Notes: generated by a model from the sequence alone, not told the origin. A stretch of 37,489 nucleotides of DNA from Acidobacteriota bacterium (GCA_028875575.1 JAPPDF010000071.1:1-37489); one strand, 5' to 3'. Positions 7,014 through 17,064 are shown, counted from the first letter of the stretch. Program-made: numbers and translations.

Positions 7014-8735
7014 ATGAGAGCCCGATCCCTGTTTCTACCTTTGGTTGTTTGTCTGTTGGTTGGCCTGACTGCCGCGAGGGGACAATTCCGAGGTCAGTTT
7101 CCGAGAAGTTCCGATCAAGACCGGGAGGAGCGCGAACCGGGAGTGATTCGGGGAACGGTCTTGGCTGTTGACGGCGAAAGTCCGCTGGCCAAGGCGACGG
7201 TGTCGCTCCGGAAGTCGGGTAGCCGCCGAGGTGCCGGGGAGTTGACCGCTCGCTCCAATGATCGTGGCCAATACGAATTCAGAGACCTCCAGGCCGGCAA
7301 ATATCTGCTGAGCGTGACGCGGAACGGCTTTCTCCCCCAGAATTACGGCCAGAAGAGAGTCCAGACATTCAGAGGGCAGCAGGGTGGCACTCCCCTGACC
7401 CTGAGGGACGGGCAGGTGTTGAGCGGGATCGACTTCAATCTGATTCGGGGGGGCGTAGTGGAGGGACGGGTGGCGGATCAGGACTACGAACCTCTTTCGA
7501 GAGTCATTGTAACCTTGAGTGGCTACCAGACCGTTCAAGGCGAGCGTGCGTTGACCCCGGTGAGCCGAGCCCAGACCGATGACCGGGGTCAGTTTCGCCT
7601 CTTCGACATTCCGCCGGGAAGCTATTTCCTGAGCGCGATGCAGGGCGGTGGCGTTCCCTTTTCCCGCCGGAGGGGAAGGCGGGGGCAGTCCTTTCCTCCA
7701 ACCTACTATCCTGGAGTCCCGAGTCCCGAGCAGGCGACCAAAATTGAGGTGAGCGCGGGTGGCGAAGTGGGGGGCTTTCATCTCACCCTGATCGAAGGCT
7801 ACACCTACAGTGTGAGCGGGCGGGTGCTGGCGTCGGACGGAAGCTTGGCTCAGTCGGTTCGGATCATGACGGTCAACCGGTCCGCCCCCGGTCAGTTGTC
7901 CCTGAGAGGAGGTGCGGACACGGACCTTCAGGGAACATTCAGGGTGGGCGGTCTGCTGCCGGGCAAGTATCGTCTGATCGCCGGCCGCAGGGGACGCGGA
8001 CAGGAACCGCAGATTGCCAGCGCGTCTGTGGAAGTGATCGACCGGGACATCCAGGGGTTGACACTGGCCTTGGGGTCGGGTGCCTCCATCACCGGCAGGA
8101 TTGTTTCGGAGAACGAGGATCCCACCTTGAATTGGCGCCGTGTTTCAGTGGTCATCAGGCCCACTGAAGGCGGCCGCAGGGGATTCGGGTTCGGTGGTGG
8201 TGGGGGACGCCCGATTGAGGAGGACTTCAGCTTCAGGATTGCAAACCTTCCCGGAGGACTGTATCGCTTGTCTGTCAACCTTCCGCCCGGCAATCACTAC
8301 GTCGAGTCCATCCGCGCCCAGGGACAGGACATTATCGACCGACTGATAGAGATGAACGACCATGACCAGTTGGCGGGTGTGGAGGTCCGGGTGTCCCCCA
8401 ACGGATCTCGAATCAGCGGCGTGGTGCAAAGCGAGGAGGATGGGAAAGCGGTCGATGGAGCCACCGTCCTGGTCTTTGCCGCCGATCCTCAACAGAGAGG
8501 AAGCTTTTCGCGCTTTACCAGGACGACTCAAACCGACCAGACCGGAAGATATTCTCTGGAGGGCCTGCCGCCTGCCGAATACCTGGTGTGCGCCCTGGTC
8601 GAACATGAACCCGGGCGCGAAAGCGAGCCGGAATACCTGAATGGCCTGGAAGGGGATTCGACCACGATCGACCTTTCCGCAGGCGAGATGTCCAGCAATA
8701 ACCTGGTGGCGCTGCAGGCGCCCGCCACCAACTGA
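7014..8735 (+). CDS. Secreted multi-domain carboxypeptidase-regulatory/CnaB-like protein
   Basis: The 573-residue protein starts with a clear signal peptide (SLFLPLVVCLLVGLTAARG). It then carries about five beta-sandwich modules of the carboxypeptidase-regulatory-like/CnaB type, near residues 45 (GVIRGTVLAVDGESPLAKAT), 147 (GVVEGRVADQDYEPLSRVIV), 264 (YSVSGRVLASDGS), 358 (SITGRIVSENEDP) and 466 (ISGVVQSEEDGKAVDGATVL). Repeated tails such as GQYEFRDLQAGKYLLS and GQFRLFDIPPGSYFLS are diagnostic. No protease or TonB-receptor barrel is fused, so a structural or binding role at the cell surface is likely; that is inference. Acidobacteria encode many such proteins. The 2-hydroxyacid dehydrogenase follows 51 nt downstream and the DUF1080 protein after that, possibly as one transcript. 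A glycine-rich stretch (FGFGGGGG) interrupts the fourth module. Confidence 0.85.
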   Translation: MRARSLFLPLVVCLLVGLTAARGQFRGQFPRSSDQDREEREPGVIRGTVLAVDGESPLAKATVSLRKSGSRRGAGELTARSNDRGQYEFRDLQAGKYLLSVTRNGFLPQNYGQKRVQTFRGQQGGTPLTLRDGQVLSGIDFNLIRGGVVEGRVADQDYEPLSRVIVTLSGYQTVQGERALTPVSRAQTDDRGQFRLFDIPPGSYFLSAMQGGGVPFSRRRGRRGQSFPPTYYPGVPSPEQATKIEVSAGGEVGGFHLTLIEGYTYSVSGRVLASDGSLAQSVRIMTVNRSAPGQLSLRGGADTDLQGTFRVGGLLPGKYRLIAGRRGRGQEPQIASASVEVIDRDIQGLTLALGSGASITGRIVSENEDPTLNWRRVSVVIRPTEGGRRGFGFGGGGGRPIEEDFSFRIANLPGGLYRLSVNLPPGNHYVESIRAQGQDIIDRLIEMNDHDQLAGVEVRVSPNGSRISGVVQSEEDGKAVDGATVLVFAADPQQRGSFSRFTRTTQTDQTGRYSLEGLPPAEYLVCALVEHEPGRESEPEYLNGLEGDSTTIDLSAGEMSSNNLVALQAPATN

Positions 8736-8786
8736 AGCCGTCCCCTGTGTGTACCCCAACGGAACCTGTTACCGAAAGGATCGAAG

Positions 8787-9746
8787 ATGCCTAAACCGGT
8801 TGTCGTCATTCCCGGAGACGATCCTCCCCAATGCGAGGGTTCGCCGCAGTTGGAACGGTTAGGATCCGTGGCAGAGGTGGTTCTCTACCCCGCGCGCCCC
8901 GAGTCAAGCGAGGAGAAGATACGGCGGGCCCGGCAGGCCGACGTGCTGATCAACTCCCGCAACTCGGTTAAATGGCCGGCAGATGTCTTGAAGGAATTGC
9001 CCCGGCTCAAGATGATCACCGTCTGCGGGATCGGCATCGACGCCATCGATATCGAGGCTGCCAGGACTCAGGAAATCATCGTTTGCAACGTGCCGGGCAA
9101 GACCGCGCCCATAGTAGCCGAGCACGCCTTCGGCCTGATGTTTGCGGTCGCCAAGCGGGCCGCGTACCAGACAGCCTCGATTCGTGCGGGTGATTGGGTC
9201 CGTGTCGACAGCCTCTTTCTGCAGGGCAAGACGTTGGGAGTGGTGGGGACGGGCAACATCGGAGCCGAGATGGCCCGGTTGGGGCGCCTCCTCGGCATGA
9301 GAGTCATCGCCTGGACCTTTCATCCGTCGGCTGAGAGAGCCGCTCAACTGGGCGTCACTTTTGTGGAGCTGGAAGAGTTGCTATGCCGCTCCGACGTGGT
9401 CAGCCTCCATCTCAAGCTGACCGAACAGTCCCGGCATCTCATCGGTGAGTCCGAGCTGTCCCGCATGAAGCCGGGAGCGGTCCTGATCAACGTCGGCCGC
9501 GGGGCCCTGGTGGATGAGGAAGCCCTGGCGGCAGCCCTGGGGGCGGGGCACCTGGGCGGCGCTGGAGTTGACGTGTTTCAGGTGGAGCCGCTGCCGCCGG
9601 GCCACCCCCTGCGTGCCTGCGAGCAGGTGGTTCTGACGCCCCACTGCGCCGATATGACTCCCGAAGGAGTGGAGCTTCTCAACGAGGGCGTGGTGGACAA
9701 CGTGCTGGCGTTTCTGCAGGGAAATCCCCGAAACGTCATGACCTGA
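8787..9746 (+). CDS. D-isomer-specific 2-hydroxyacid dehydrogenase
   Basis: This 319-residue cytosolic NAD(P)-dependent oxidoreductase interconverts a 2-keto acid and a D-2-hydroxy acid. The coenzyme loop is G154-T-G-N-I-G159. The catalytic set is complete: R238 in NVGRGALVDEEAL, E267 in FQVEPLPPGHP and H286 in LTPHCADMT. The length and the split substrate domain (1-~105 plus C-terminal tail) are normal for the phosphoglycerate dehydrogenase/glyoxylate reductase/D-lactate dehydrogenase superfamily. No ACT domain is present, so it is not a regulated SerA. AAAGGA precedes the ATG at 8787. It lies between two exported proteins in a close plus-strand series (gaps 51 and 35 nt). That fits a role in handling an acid released from sugar breakdown, but the substrate is not visible from sequence. 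Confidence 0.88.
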   Translation: MPKPVVVIPGDDPPQCEGSPQLERLGSVAEVVLYPARPESSEEKIRRARQADVLINSRNSVKWPADVLKELPRLKMITVCGIGIDAIDIEAARTQEIIVCNVPGKTAPIVAEHAFGLMFAVAKRAAYQTASIRAGDWVRVDSLFLQGKTLGVVGTGNIGAEMARLGRLLGMRVIAWTFHPSAERAAQLGVTFVELEELLCRSDVVSLHLKLTEQSRHLIGESELSRMKPGAVLINVGRGALVDEEALAAALGAGHLGGAGVDVFQVEPLPPGHPLRACEQVVLTPHCADMTPEGVELLNEGVVDNVLAFLQGNPRNVMT

Positions 9747-9781
9747 GTCCCCCAATCCGTCGATCCTTGCCACCGAGAGAC

Positions 9782-10780
9782 ATGCGTTTCTCCCTGATTC
9801 CAATACTGATGGTTTCTTTCTACCTTGGCGCCGGAGCGGTCCTTGCCGGCGATTCCGCTATGGGTGAATGGAAAGGAAAGCTCCGCGGCGACGACGGGGT
9901 CGAACGGATCCTGGAGGCTCGAATTGTGGCCGAGGGCGGGGACCGCTATCGGGCTGTGATGAGACTGGACAAGGATGGAGCCTGGAACGCGGGTGAGTCC
10001 GCCGGTCGCCGAAAGGGCGAGAGGGTTGAGTTTTCCGGTTCCCTGAATCTGGGGCAGGGTTCCGGCGGTGCGTGTCAACTTCAAGGACAGGTTGACTCTG
10101 CGGGGTTCAGGGGCACGTGCGCCGACTCCGGCTCGACAGCCCGGTTCTCCCTGGCGAGGATGGAGCGCCGTCCACCTCGTCTGGGAGCCAAGCCTCCCGA
10201 CAAGGCGGTTGTCCTTTTCGACGGCACCGGCCTGGAGTCCTGGATGCACCGGGACGGGCAGCCCGCAGGCTGGAAGCTGCGGGAAGACGGCAGCATGGAA
10301 GTGACCCGGGGAAACATTGTCACCCGCCGGTCGTTCGGGGATGTTCGCATCCATCTGGAGTTTCGCACTCCGCTGATGCCGGAGGCCCGGGGTCAAGCCC
10401 GCGGCAACAGCGGCGTCTATGTCCAGGGACGCTACGAAGTTCAGGTCCTGGACAGCTTCGGCCTGGAGCCGATGGACAACGGTTGCGGAGGCATCTACAG
10501 AATTGCCGCTCCGCGTGTCAATGCCTCGCTGCCTCCGCTGCAGTGGCAGACCTACGAGATCATCTTTCGGGCCCCCCGCTTCGATTCAAGCGGCAGCAAG
10601 ACCGCCAATGCCAAAATCACGGTCCGGCACAACGGCGAAGTGATTCACTTGAACCGGGAGCTTCCCAGGCTCACCCCGGGAGGTGTCAGCAACCAAGAGA
10701 GCGAACGCGGACCGCTGCTCCTGCAGGATCACCGCGACTCCGTGCAGTACCGGAACATCTGGGTCCTGCCCCTGGATTGA
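9782..10780 (+). CDS. Exported DUF1080 (3-keto-disaccharide hydrolase-like) protein
   Basis: The 332-residue product begins with a signal peptide (MRFSLIPILMVSFYLGAGAV). After a ~120-residue N-terminal domain comes a DUF1080 domain from about 150 to the end: VVLFDGTGLESWMH, the core GNSGVYVQGRYEVQVLDSFG, and the C-terminal GPLLLQDHRDSVQYRNIWVLPLD. DUF1080 proteins have a concanavalin-like fold, and some are now described as 3-keto-glucoside/disaccharide hydrolases. The residues typical of the family (EVQVLDS, LQDH) are present. I chose the ATG at 9782, since a TTG at 9767 only adds five residues before the signal peptide. It ends 14 nt from the convergent CBM9-like gene. Nearby oxidoreductases (Gfo/Idh/MocA) are the usual partners that make 3-keto sugars, which supports a glycan role. 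Confidence 0.88.
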   Translation: MRFSLIPILMVSFYLGAGAVLAGDSAMGEWKGKLRGDDGVERILEARIVAEGGDRYRAVMRLDKDGAWNAGESAGRRKGERVEFSGSLNLGQGSGGACQLQGQVDSAGFRGTCADSGSTARFSLARMERRPPRLGAKPPDKAVVLFDGTGLESWMHRDGQPAGWKLREDGSMEVTRGNIVTRRSFGDVRIHLEFRTPLMPEARGQARGNSGVYVQGRYEVQVLDSFGLEPMDNGCGGIYRIAAPRVNASLPPLQWQTYEIIFRAPRFDSSGSKTANAKITVRHNGEVIHLNRELPRLTPGGVSNQESERGPLLLQDHRDSVQYRNIWVLPLD

Positions 10781-10794
10781 TTCGGAAACGGGGG

Positions 10795-11463
10795 TTACGG
10801 TTGAAAGAGGATCGTGCCGAATCGACTGGGGATGTGGAATGAATCCGCCAGGGGCGGGCTCCAGGCGAGCAGTCGGCGCTGCCGGATCTCCCCGACTCCG
10901 TCACACCGAAAGAAGTTGATCCGCCATTCCATGCCGGGCCGGATGCAGTCAACACCCATCGCTCCGGCGGGAATGCTCATCTCGCAGGTCCATTCCTTTT
11001 TACCCTCATCGACCCGGGTGGCATGGGCGAAGCCGGAATCCCAGCCGGCGTCCAGCACGGGCTCCCGGTCCAGGTCGATGGCAAGGTCGATCCACTGATT
11101 GTTGGGGGCGACTTCAAACTCCCAGTAGCTGTTCATGCTCTGGGGGAAGGGGTTGACGAAAGCCTCCACCACGTCCCGGTCCCACAACAGCCAGCGCTCC
11201 GGTCCCGGGTCCTCACCCTGGTAGCAGTGCATCTCGAAGTATTGGCACCGGTAGGCCAGGTAGAGTCTTGAGGGTGTATAGGCCACCGCCACCGCGGTGA
11301 TTACTCCCGGAATCGTTCTACCCGGCTTTCGGTAGTGGTGCAGGTTCAACCATGGAACCCCGCCCCAGACAGGCTTGGCGAGGTCCGCGTCCGGCTCGAA
11401 ATCCCCGGGGAGGGGCGGAACAAGGGCCCGATGAGTGCTCAGGTAGGCGGGGTTCGGGCTCAT
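10795..11463 (-). CDS. CBM9-like carbohydrate-binding domain protein
   Basis: This 222-residue protein matches the 'carbohydrate-binding family 9-like' (DOMON-like) group. It shows the opening DFEPDADLAKPVWGGVPWLNL, central VAVAYTPSRLYLAYRCQ and WDRDVVEAFVNPFPQSMNSYWEFEV, and closing MEWRINFFRCDGVGE ... LAWSPPLADSFHIPSRFGTI. The CBM9 fold is a beta-sandwich that binds sugar ends in xylanases. Stand-alone versions like this one have no catalytic domain, and some act as sensors or subunits. No signal peptide is visible, so it may be cytosolic unless the start is upstream. It is the last gene of the minus-strand series, 40 nt after the Gfo/Idh/MocA gene. Ligand unknown. Confidence 0.8.
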   Translation of the reverse strand: MSPNPAYLSTHRALVPPLPGDFEPDADLAKPVWGGVPWLNLHHYRKPGRTIPGVITAVAVAYTPSRLYLAYRCQYFEMHCYQGEDPGPERWLLWDRDVVEAFVNPFPQSMNSYWEFEVAPNNQWIDLAIDLDREPVLDAGWDSGFAHATRVDEGKKEWTCEMSIPAGAMGVDCIRPGMEWRINFFRCDGVGEIRQRRLLAWSPPLADSFHIPSRFGTILFQP

Positions 11464-11503
11464 TTCAGAATCTCTTGGTCTGCGGGCTACCCGACCCTGC
11501 CGG

Positions 11504-12541
11504 TCAGGAAAACTCGGCCAGTTTCACCGTGCGGCCTTCAGCTGCCGAGCGGTCGGCCGCAAAAACCACCCGATGAGTCTCGAAGGCCGTCTCGAAATCG
11601 GTGAGCGGCATGGGACGCCGCTGGGAGACGCTGTCGGCGAAGGCTTGAAACTGGGGCTGATAGGGATGGTCCACCACATCGCCCGAGTCGATCAGGGCGG
11701 TTTCCAGGACACTCCAGCGAGCCTTGGTCATTCCTTTCAGCTTCTGGCTGTAGATGCGGTTGTCGAGCAGGCTGCCTTCGCTCCCCACCAGGTGAATGTG
11801 AAAGTAGTAGGGCTGCAGGCAGTCCACGATCGAGGCTACCTTTCCGATCGTGCCGTCGCTGAACTTGAGCAGAGTGACGGTGCTGGTGTCGTACTCGTAG
11901 GGCTCGAAAATCGCGTTGCCCGACCTGGTGCCGTAGCTGGTGACCTCCTCGACTCGGGACCCGGTGAAGTAGAGCAGGCCGTCCAGGGCATGACAACCGG
12001 CGGTGAGGAGGCTGCTGCCCCCGAAGTCCTTTTTGACGTTCCAGCCGAACTGCCCGTACCAGGGACCGATTCCGTGGTAGTAATCGACTTCCGCGTAGTG
12101 AATCTCGCCCAGAAGGCCTTCGTCGATGCAGGAGCGGATCAGGTCGAAGTGCTGGCTATAGCGGCATTCGAAACAGACGCAGGTCTGAACGCCGGCCTGC
12201 CGAATTGCAGCCTGCATCTCCAGGGCGTCCTCGAAGGAGAGGCAGAGGGGCTTCTCGATGATGAGGTGCTTGCCGGCCCTGGCGGCGGCGATGGCCTGCC
12301 GAGCATGCTGCGGGTGGGGAGTGCAGATGTCAATGGCGTCAATGTCAGGATCTGCCAGCATCTCCTGGTAGCTGGTGAAGGCTCGAAGCGGGGTGCCGTA
12401 GTCCCGGCTCAACGCGGCTTCATCGAGCTGCCGCCGCGAGCAGACCGCCGTCACCCGGGCTCCGGAAACTGCTTTGAAGGCATCGATGTGGGCGCCGGCC
12501 ACCCAGCCCAGACCCACAATGCCCACTCGCACATCGCTCAT
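11504..12541 (-). CDS. Gfo/Idh/MocA family oxidoreductase
   Basis: The 345-residue NAD(P)-dependent oxidoreductase has an N-terminal Rossmann domain ([15 protein letters not shown], residues 5-18), the signature E96-K97-P98 with the catalytic lysine, and a C-terminal alpha/beta substrate domain with [19 protein letters not shown], placing D/H candidates at H184 and D187. These enzymes oxidise or reduce sugars and inositols, and often generate 3-keto sugars. No Tat or other signal peptide is present, unlike many exported homologues, so this copy acts in the cytoplasm. A perfect GGAGG-type site precedes the ATG at 12541. It lies 58 nt downstream of the PHP gene and 40 nt upstream of the CBM9-like gene. 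Facing it is the DUF1080 protein, a possible 3-keto-sugar hydrolase. Substrate unknown. Confidence 0.9.
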   Translation of the reverse strand: MSDVRVGIVGLGWVAGAHIDAFKAVSGARVTAVCSRRQLDEAALSRDYGTPLRAFTSYQEMLADPDIDAIDICTPHPQHARQAIAAARAGKHLIIEKPLCLSFEDALEMQAAIRQAGVQTCVCFECRYSQHFDLIRSCIDEGLLGEIHYAEVDYYHGIGPWYGQFGWNVKKDFGGSSLLTAGCHALDGLLYFTGSRVEEVTSYGTRSGNAIFEPYEYDTSTVTLLKFSDGTIGKVASIVDCLQPYYFHIHLVGSEGSLLDNRIYSQKLKGMTKARWSVLETALIDSGDVVDHPYQPQFQAFADSVSQRRPMPLTDFETAFETHRVVFAADRSAAEGRTVKLAEFS

Positions 12542-12599
12542 CTCTTGTCCCTCCTTTCCCGTCGAACCACGCCCGGATGACCATGGCCTGCCGATGGAG

Positions 12600-15065
12600 C
12601 TACGGCTGGCTTTCCCGAATGATGCGGTCGTAGACGTCTCGCGCGCGCTGATAGGCCGCGGCAGCCTGCTTGCGTTCCTCGGGACGAATCCGCGGACTCT
12701 TCATTTTCCAGCACTGGTCCACGGCCCGGCGACACCATTCGGCACTCCGGAGTGAGGCCCGAACCGGTTCGCCCCCCACCTGAACGAAAATGGGATTGGT
12801 GTGCGAGCTGGGGTAGATCCGCAGGGCCAGCCAACTGGACTTATCCACGGGGTGTTTGAAGCTCACCTCGCGCCACTGCCCATCCGCCTCGACCATCTTC
12901 CTGGCCACGGGCTCTCCGTTGACAATCAGCTCCAGCGGAACCTGGCGGGTCTCTCCCTGACGGGCGCGCTCGATATGCCAGTAGGGGGGGCGGTCCAGTG
13001 GTCTGGAAGCGATAATGGCACCCACCTCGTCCTGCCGATCAGGCAGATAGGCGATCACCCGGGATCGAATCTCGACCGTTTGCGCTCCCGCCAGGTTCAG
13101 CTCGCTCTCCCGGGTTCCCAGTTCCAGTCCGTTGGCGGAAAAGTCGATGATGTGGGATGCCCCGTCGGAAACATAGCTGCGCCCGGCTCGAATCTGGTCC
13201 ATGTACCGGTCGAAATTGAGGGGACCGTCCAGCTTGGCATAGCTTCTGGCCATCCCCACTCGGTCATCGAAAATGCAAGGGAAATCGGTCTCACCGCTCA
13301 AGCGCGTTCGGAACCCGGTGTTGAGGACGTGGTACCAGATATTGAGTTCCCAGGGAGCGGGGGTGTCCCCGGCAGAAAAAAAGTCGACCGCATCCTGGGT
13401 AACGGTGACGATGTACTCGTTGGCTCCTATGCCGTCGAACTTGGGCAGCACATAGTTGGGAAGCAGGTCGGTCGGTTCCATGGGTTCCAACCCCCATCCG
13501 GAATGGGCATAACCGACCACGGCGTCCTGCTTTTTGGCCCACTGCAGAATGGGTAGGGTCCAGGTTGGCCACTCCTCCACCTTGCTGGTCCCCGGATAAT
13601 CGTCCTCTTTCAGCCGGAGCAGGCAGACATGTCCTGCATGAGAGGAGGGGAAGCCGGAGACCTCCACGTCGTATCGCAGCAGGTTCTGCTGGTTCGACAG
13701 GGGATGCACCTTTCCGGTGAAGTAGCTCTTCTGGTAATACCAGCAGGGTCCCCAGGTGAGATTTGAGGCGATGTTCAGATCTTCCCCCTGGGTCTGACGC
13801 CACATGTGCTCCGGACGCACGCCCTCTTCCGGGCTCTCGTAGTGACTGCATCCGGCAGCGTGCACGTGGTGGTCGGCGCTGTACCAGCCCAGCTTGGCCA
13901 GGTGAACCCAGCGCGTGAGCTGGAGCTGGACCTCGTGGACTTTCTTCCCGGGGGGCACTCGGACGCGTTTCGTCTGGGGGAGGTACTCCGGACCCCGGGT
14001 CAGGGTGATTTCATACTCCCCTGCCGGCAAAAACACGTGCTCGCCGTCGGCTCGGTAAACTTGCGGATGAAAGAAGAAGTCCGGAAATTCATCCAGCGCC
14101 GCCAGGCGGCGGGAGGGCAGGGGGCGGATTCCCGTCAGCCGCTTGGCTCCGGAAGACGCCGGCAGGTCGGAGCCGCCGCGCTCCTCCCAGGTCTGTCGGG
14201 CCGCCAGGGCCAGCCGGTAGTCCTTGGGAAGCGGTGGTCTTCCAGAGGGAGGGCTCCCGCTGATCCGCATCGGATCCGAACCCTCCACGATTCGTTCGAT
14301 CCCGTCGGTAATGACCAGCGAGGCCATGGGAGCCGGGGAGCCGTCATGATCCTTGATCCTGAACACCACCTTGGTCGCCGCCCGGCAGTCGAACAGGATG
14401 TCGATGGTGCTGCGAAATCCGATATCCTGGGTGCCCTGGCCCACGTGGAAGCCGATTTTGGCCTCCTTGCGTCCGGTTTCCTGGGTGTATATCTGGAGCA
14501 CCGCATATTCGAGCTCGACCCCGGACAGGTTGCTGAGCAGCGGCCGCCTCCGATACATGTAGAGTTCCAGAAAGCGGTTGGCGACCTGGCCGGCAGAGAG
14601 AAGGTTCTCCGGCTTGGCCCGCTTGGCGCCGGTCGAGCGGTGCAGGATGGGCTCGGCGTTGGGACTCTCGGCTTCGAGTTGTGTCGTGACCATGGCCTGG
14701 TTGTGGACCTTGATCAGGAAGCTCTTCCAGCCGTTCTGCACCAGGACGGGTTGGGTGGGGCCGCGCAGGACCTTCACCCGCGCTTCCGGGTTGATCACCA
14801 CCATGGCCAGGCAATAGGGATCCAGGATCTGCTGAATGCTCCGAGTCGTCTTCGATCCGGGCACTTCATCCCTCAGCGCTTGCAGCCGTCGGGAATCCTC
14901 CGGCGATAGTCCGCTCCCCAGGAAGGTCAGCGCGTCATCCAGCCGGAGCGCCTGGGCCAACAGCGGCTGGGCTTCGACATTTCCGACCTCGGGGAGATTG
15001 TCGGAGAAGGCTGGCACGGACAGCAGGAGTGAGACCGCAAGGAGGCTGAAGAGTGAGTGTTTCAT
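12600..15065 (-). CDS. Exported CehA/McbA-family PHP-domain metallohydrolase-like protein
   Basis: The 821-residue protein starts with a signal peptide ([20 protein letters not shown]). The ATG at 15065 is chosen over an upstream start because GGGAG lies 7 nt before it and the signal peptide then begins at residue 1. The middle contains the PHP metal motif D398-x-H400-x-H402 ([15 protein letters not shown]). This is typical of the large CehA/McbA-type proteins common in Planctomycetota and Acidobacteriota, which were named after carbaryl hydrolases but are mostly uncharacterised. Later conserved pieces are [22 protein letters not shown] and [15 protein letters not shown]. The N-terminal ~380 residues are beta-rich ([20 protein letters not shown]). 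It follows the sialidase-like gene after a 242-nt gap and precedes the Gfo/Idh/MocA gene by 58 nt. Hydrolase activity is plausible, substrate unknown. The 15066-15307 gap shows no gene. Confidence 0.85.
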   Translation of the reverse strand: MKHSLFSLLAVSLLLSVPAFSDNLPEVGNVEAQPLLAQALRLDDALTFLGSGLSPEDSRRLQALRDEVPGSKTTRSIQQILDPYCLAMVVINPEARVKVLRGPTQPVLVQNGWKSFLIKVHNQAMVTTQLEAESPNAEPILHRSTGAKRAKPENLLSAGQVANRFLELYMYRRRPLLSNLSGVELEYAVLQIYTQETGRKEAKIGFHVGQGTQDIGFRSTIDILFDCRAATKVVFRIKDHDGSPAPMASLVITDGIERIVEGSDPMRISGSPPSGRPPLPKDYRLALAARQTWEERGGSDLPASSGAKRLTGIRPLPSRRLAALDEFPDFFFHPQVYRADGEHVFLPAGEYEITLTRGPEYLPQTKRVRVPPGKKVHEVQLQLTRWVHLAKLGWYSADHHVHAAGCSHYESPEEGVRPEHMWRQTQGEDLNIASNLTWGPCWYYQKSYFTGKVHPLSNQQNLLRYDVEVSGFPSSHAGHVCLLRLKEDDYPGTSKVEEWPTWTLPILQWAKKQDAVVGYAHSGWGLEPMEPTDLLPNYVLPKFDGIGANEYIVTVTQDAVDFFSAGDTPAPWELNIWYHVLNTGFRTRLSGETDFPCIFDDRVGMARSYAKLDGPLNFDRYMDQIRAGRSYVSDGASHIIDFSANGLELGTRESELNLAGAQTVEIRSRVIAYLPDRQDEVGAIIASRPLDRPPYWHIERARQGETRQVPLELIVNGEPVARKMVEADGQWREVSFKHPVDKSSWLALRIYPSSHTNPIFVQVGGEPVRASLRSAEWCRRAVDQCWKMKSPRIRPEERKQAAAAYQRARDVYDRIIRESQP

Positions 15066-15307
15066 GGGTTTTCTCCCGGCCAACATTCCGCCTGGTTGCC
15101 GATTCTGTCCCCGCGTGCAAGGGGGTGCGGCACCGACCGGCGCGCCACTATCGGTGGTGGCGACTTGAATGCAGTCAACCGAACCGCAGTCCGAATCAGG
15201 GGAAACACCGTCACGGTTTCCCCGCAGTCTACTGTTGCGCTCCAGGCGGGATCATAAACTCGTTTGCTGGTGAGCCTATCACAACCTGATCCGGTGTGAA
15301 ATGCAGC

Positions 15308-16687
15308 TTAAACCCTCCAACGCAGGCAGGTGCCTGCTCCCGTCATGGTGACGATGGTATCGTCCTCCAGGACCACACTGGAAGCATAGCCGGTCCCATA
15401 GCCCTTGATCGACGAACCCAGTACCGAACCGCCCGCCCGAGTGAGGTGATAGACTTCCGCGCTCCAGGTTCGACCCTCGTCGTGGCTGATCCGTGCCAGA
15501 ACCTGAGCCTCATGGCGCGGGTAGCGGTGATCGGTGGTCAGGATGAGCGTTCCGTCGGACAACTGGGACAGTTCCCCGTGAGCCTGTCCCAGCGCCAGGT
15601 CGGTAGGCCCGTTTACCGTCCGGCTTACCGGGCGGAAATGGGTCCAGGTATGGCCGGCATCCTCCGAGTCGGCCAGGTAGACCCGCTTGGATGGTTGATA
15701 TCCATCCTCATGCAGGGAAGGACGCGCGTGGAGCTGCTCCTCCATCATCTCGGCTGACCAGAAGGAAGGCTGGTAACGGATTGCGGCGATCAACCGTCCG
15801 GAGTGCAACCGCGAGAGAGTCGTCTCGAAGGACCAGTCCGGCAGTGGGGTTCGCTCGCCCCAGCTTCGGCCGCCGTCGGTGGACCGAAAGACGTAGGTAG
15901 CGGTAAAGGGAGTCTCCGTCCAAGGCTGCAAAGACTCTTCAGCCGCCTGCCTGATCTCTTTCTGTCGGGTGGACGTCGGGCCCAGGCGCTGGGGCCAGAG
16001 CACGGTTCCGTCCGGCAATTCGGTCATTCGGTTTGAGGAGTTTCCAATCGAGGGAAAGGGTGCCTTGTCGACCCTGAACGGTCCTTGCCAGCTCCTGCCG
16101 CCGTCCTGGCTTCGAATCACATAGCACTCCGCTTCGAGTCCCGCGACCCCGCAGCCATCGGCTGCCTGGTGGAACGCCCACAGGAGGGTGCCGTCTTTCA
16201 GGATCCCGAATGAGTCGCTTCGCAGTGCCCACCGATTGTCAAAAAAGAGCCAGCGCGACGAGTCCCTCGCCAGGGTGTGGTCGAAGAACTGCCACCAGTC
16301 CAGACGTTTTTGCCGCCAGGTCCGGCCCTCGTCGCTGGAGGCCAGCAGGATGCTTTCGAGCCCCGGACCCTCCGTAGAGAAACCGGCGTAGAGGACGCCG
16401 TCCCGTGTCCTGCCGAGGGGAGCCCCCCGGCCCCAGGGGACCACCACAAATTGAGCCGGAACGGTTCGAACTCTCTCCCCGTTGACAGTGACCGCTATCC
16501 GGGTCTTTTGGGGAGCCGGGCCCGATGGAGATTCTTCCGCCCGTAATGGTTTCCAGCCGCTGGACAATGTTGTGGCCGCCAGCCATCCTCCAAAGCCGGT
16601 CGCCAGGAAGCTCCGACGATTGGTCTTGAGTGTCGACGGTCCTGGAGATTTCCTGATGGAGTGATCGATTGGATGGTTGATTTTCAT
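15308..16687 (-). CDS. Tat-exported sialidase-like (BNR/Asp-box) protein
   Basis: The 459-residue protein carries a twin-arginine signal near residues 24-50 (NRRSFLATGFGGWLAATTL), so it is exported folded. The mature part is a six-bladed sialidase-type propeller with five visible Asp-boxes: SSDEGRTW, SQDGGRSW, STDGGRSW, SEDAGHTW and SHDEGRTW. Candidate catalytic arginines, Tyr and Glu could not be fixed by eye, so true exo-sialidase activity is uncertain. Many acidobacterial and planctomycetal homologues are only 'sialidase fold'. GGAGG lies 5 nt upstream of the ATG at 16687. It is the first gene of a minus-strand series (sialidase-like, PHP, Gfo/Idh/MocA, CBM9-like) that together suggests glycan use. 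Confidence 0.88.
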   Translation of the reverse strand: MKINHPIDHSIRKSPGPSTLKTNRRSFLATGFGGWLAATTLSSGWKPLRAEESPSGPAPQKTRIAVTVNGERVRTVPAQFVVVPWGRGAPLGRTRDGVLYAGFSTEGPGLESILLASSDEGRTWRQKRLDWWQFFDHTLARDSSRWLFFDNRWALRSDSFGILKDGTLLWAFHQAADGCGVAGLEAECYVIRSQDGGRSWQGPFRVDKAPFPSIGNSSNRMTELPDGTVLWPQRLGPTSTRQKEIRQAAEESLQPWTETPFTATYVFRSTDGGRSWGERTPLPDWSFETTLSRLHSGRLIAAIRYQPSFWSAEMMEEQLHARPSLHEDGYQPSKRVYLADSEDAGHTWTHFRPVSRTVNGPTDLALGQAHGELSQLSDGTLILTTDHRYPRHEAQVLARISHDEGRTWSAEVYHLTRAGGSVLGSSIKGYGTGYASSVVLEDDTIVTMTGAGTCLRWRV

Positions 16688-16764
16688 GGCATCCTCCTGC
16701 CGGCAGCCTCGGGATACAATATGCGGGCAAGCCTATCACTCATCAAAAGGGATATGTGCCGAAC

Positions 16765-16941
16765 CTTTTGCAAAATCAGGAAGCGGGACGTTTACCGGGA
16801 ATGGCCACAAGAGGCACAAAAACACAATTTGTGCCTTTTGTGCTTAGACAGCCTTTTTGACCAGATCGCACCCGATATCGAAAAAGGCAGAACCTCCGGT
16901 TTTCCGGCAAGATGACCTGCCCCGCTGGGAATTTTGCATAA
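16765..16941 (-). repeat. Dispersed inverted-repeat element, family R, copy R2 (reverse orientation)
   Basis: Read on the minus strand this segment closely follows R3 (23680-23863): GCGGGGCAGGTCATCTTGCC, then GAGGTTCTGC, GGTGCGA, GCACAAATTGTG and GGCCATTCCCGGTA in the same order. Its ends are near-inverted (CTTTTGCAAAATCAGG on the left, ATTTTGCATAAAG on the right). The inner hairpin is CACAAGAGGCACAAA (16806-16820) facing 16828-16842 with one mismatch. The rest of 16688-17064 holds no gene. Confidence 0.7.
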
Positions 16942-17064
16942 AGCTTCACCGATTGTTTGAACGCGGAGCTACTGAAAATCTGGTATTTTCAAGGTCTTCC
17001 AAAACTCGGAGGTCGTGAGTTCGAGAGACTGCCCGAGCCTTGGTCAAAAAGGAGAATCCTATTC

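Noticed and set aside
13806-14909. Plus-strand frame of 367 codons inside the PHP gene
   Set aside because: Antisense to a gene with a clear signal peptide and PHP motif; no start signal of its own.
15066-15307. Possible promoter for the PHP gene (TTGACT and GATAGT on the minus strand)
   Set aside because: The spacing is about 20 nt and the -10 is weak, so I did not list it.
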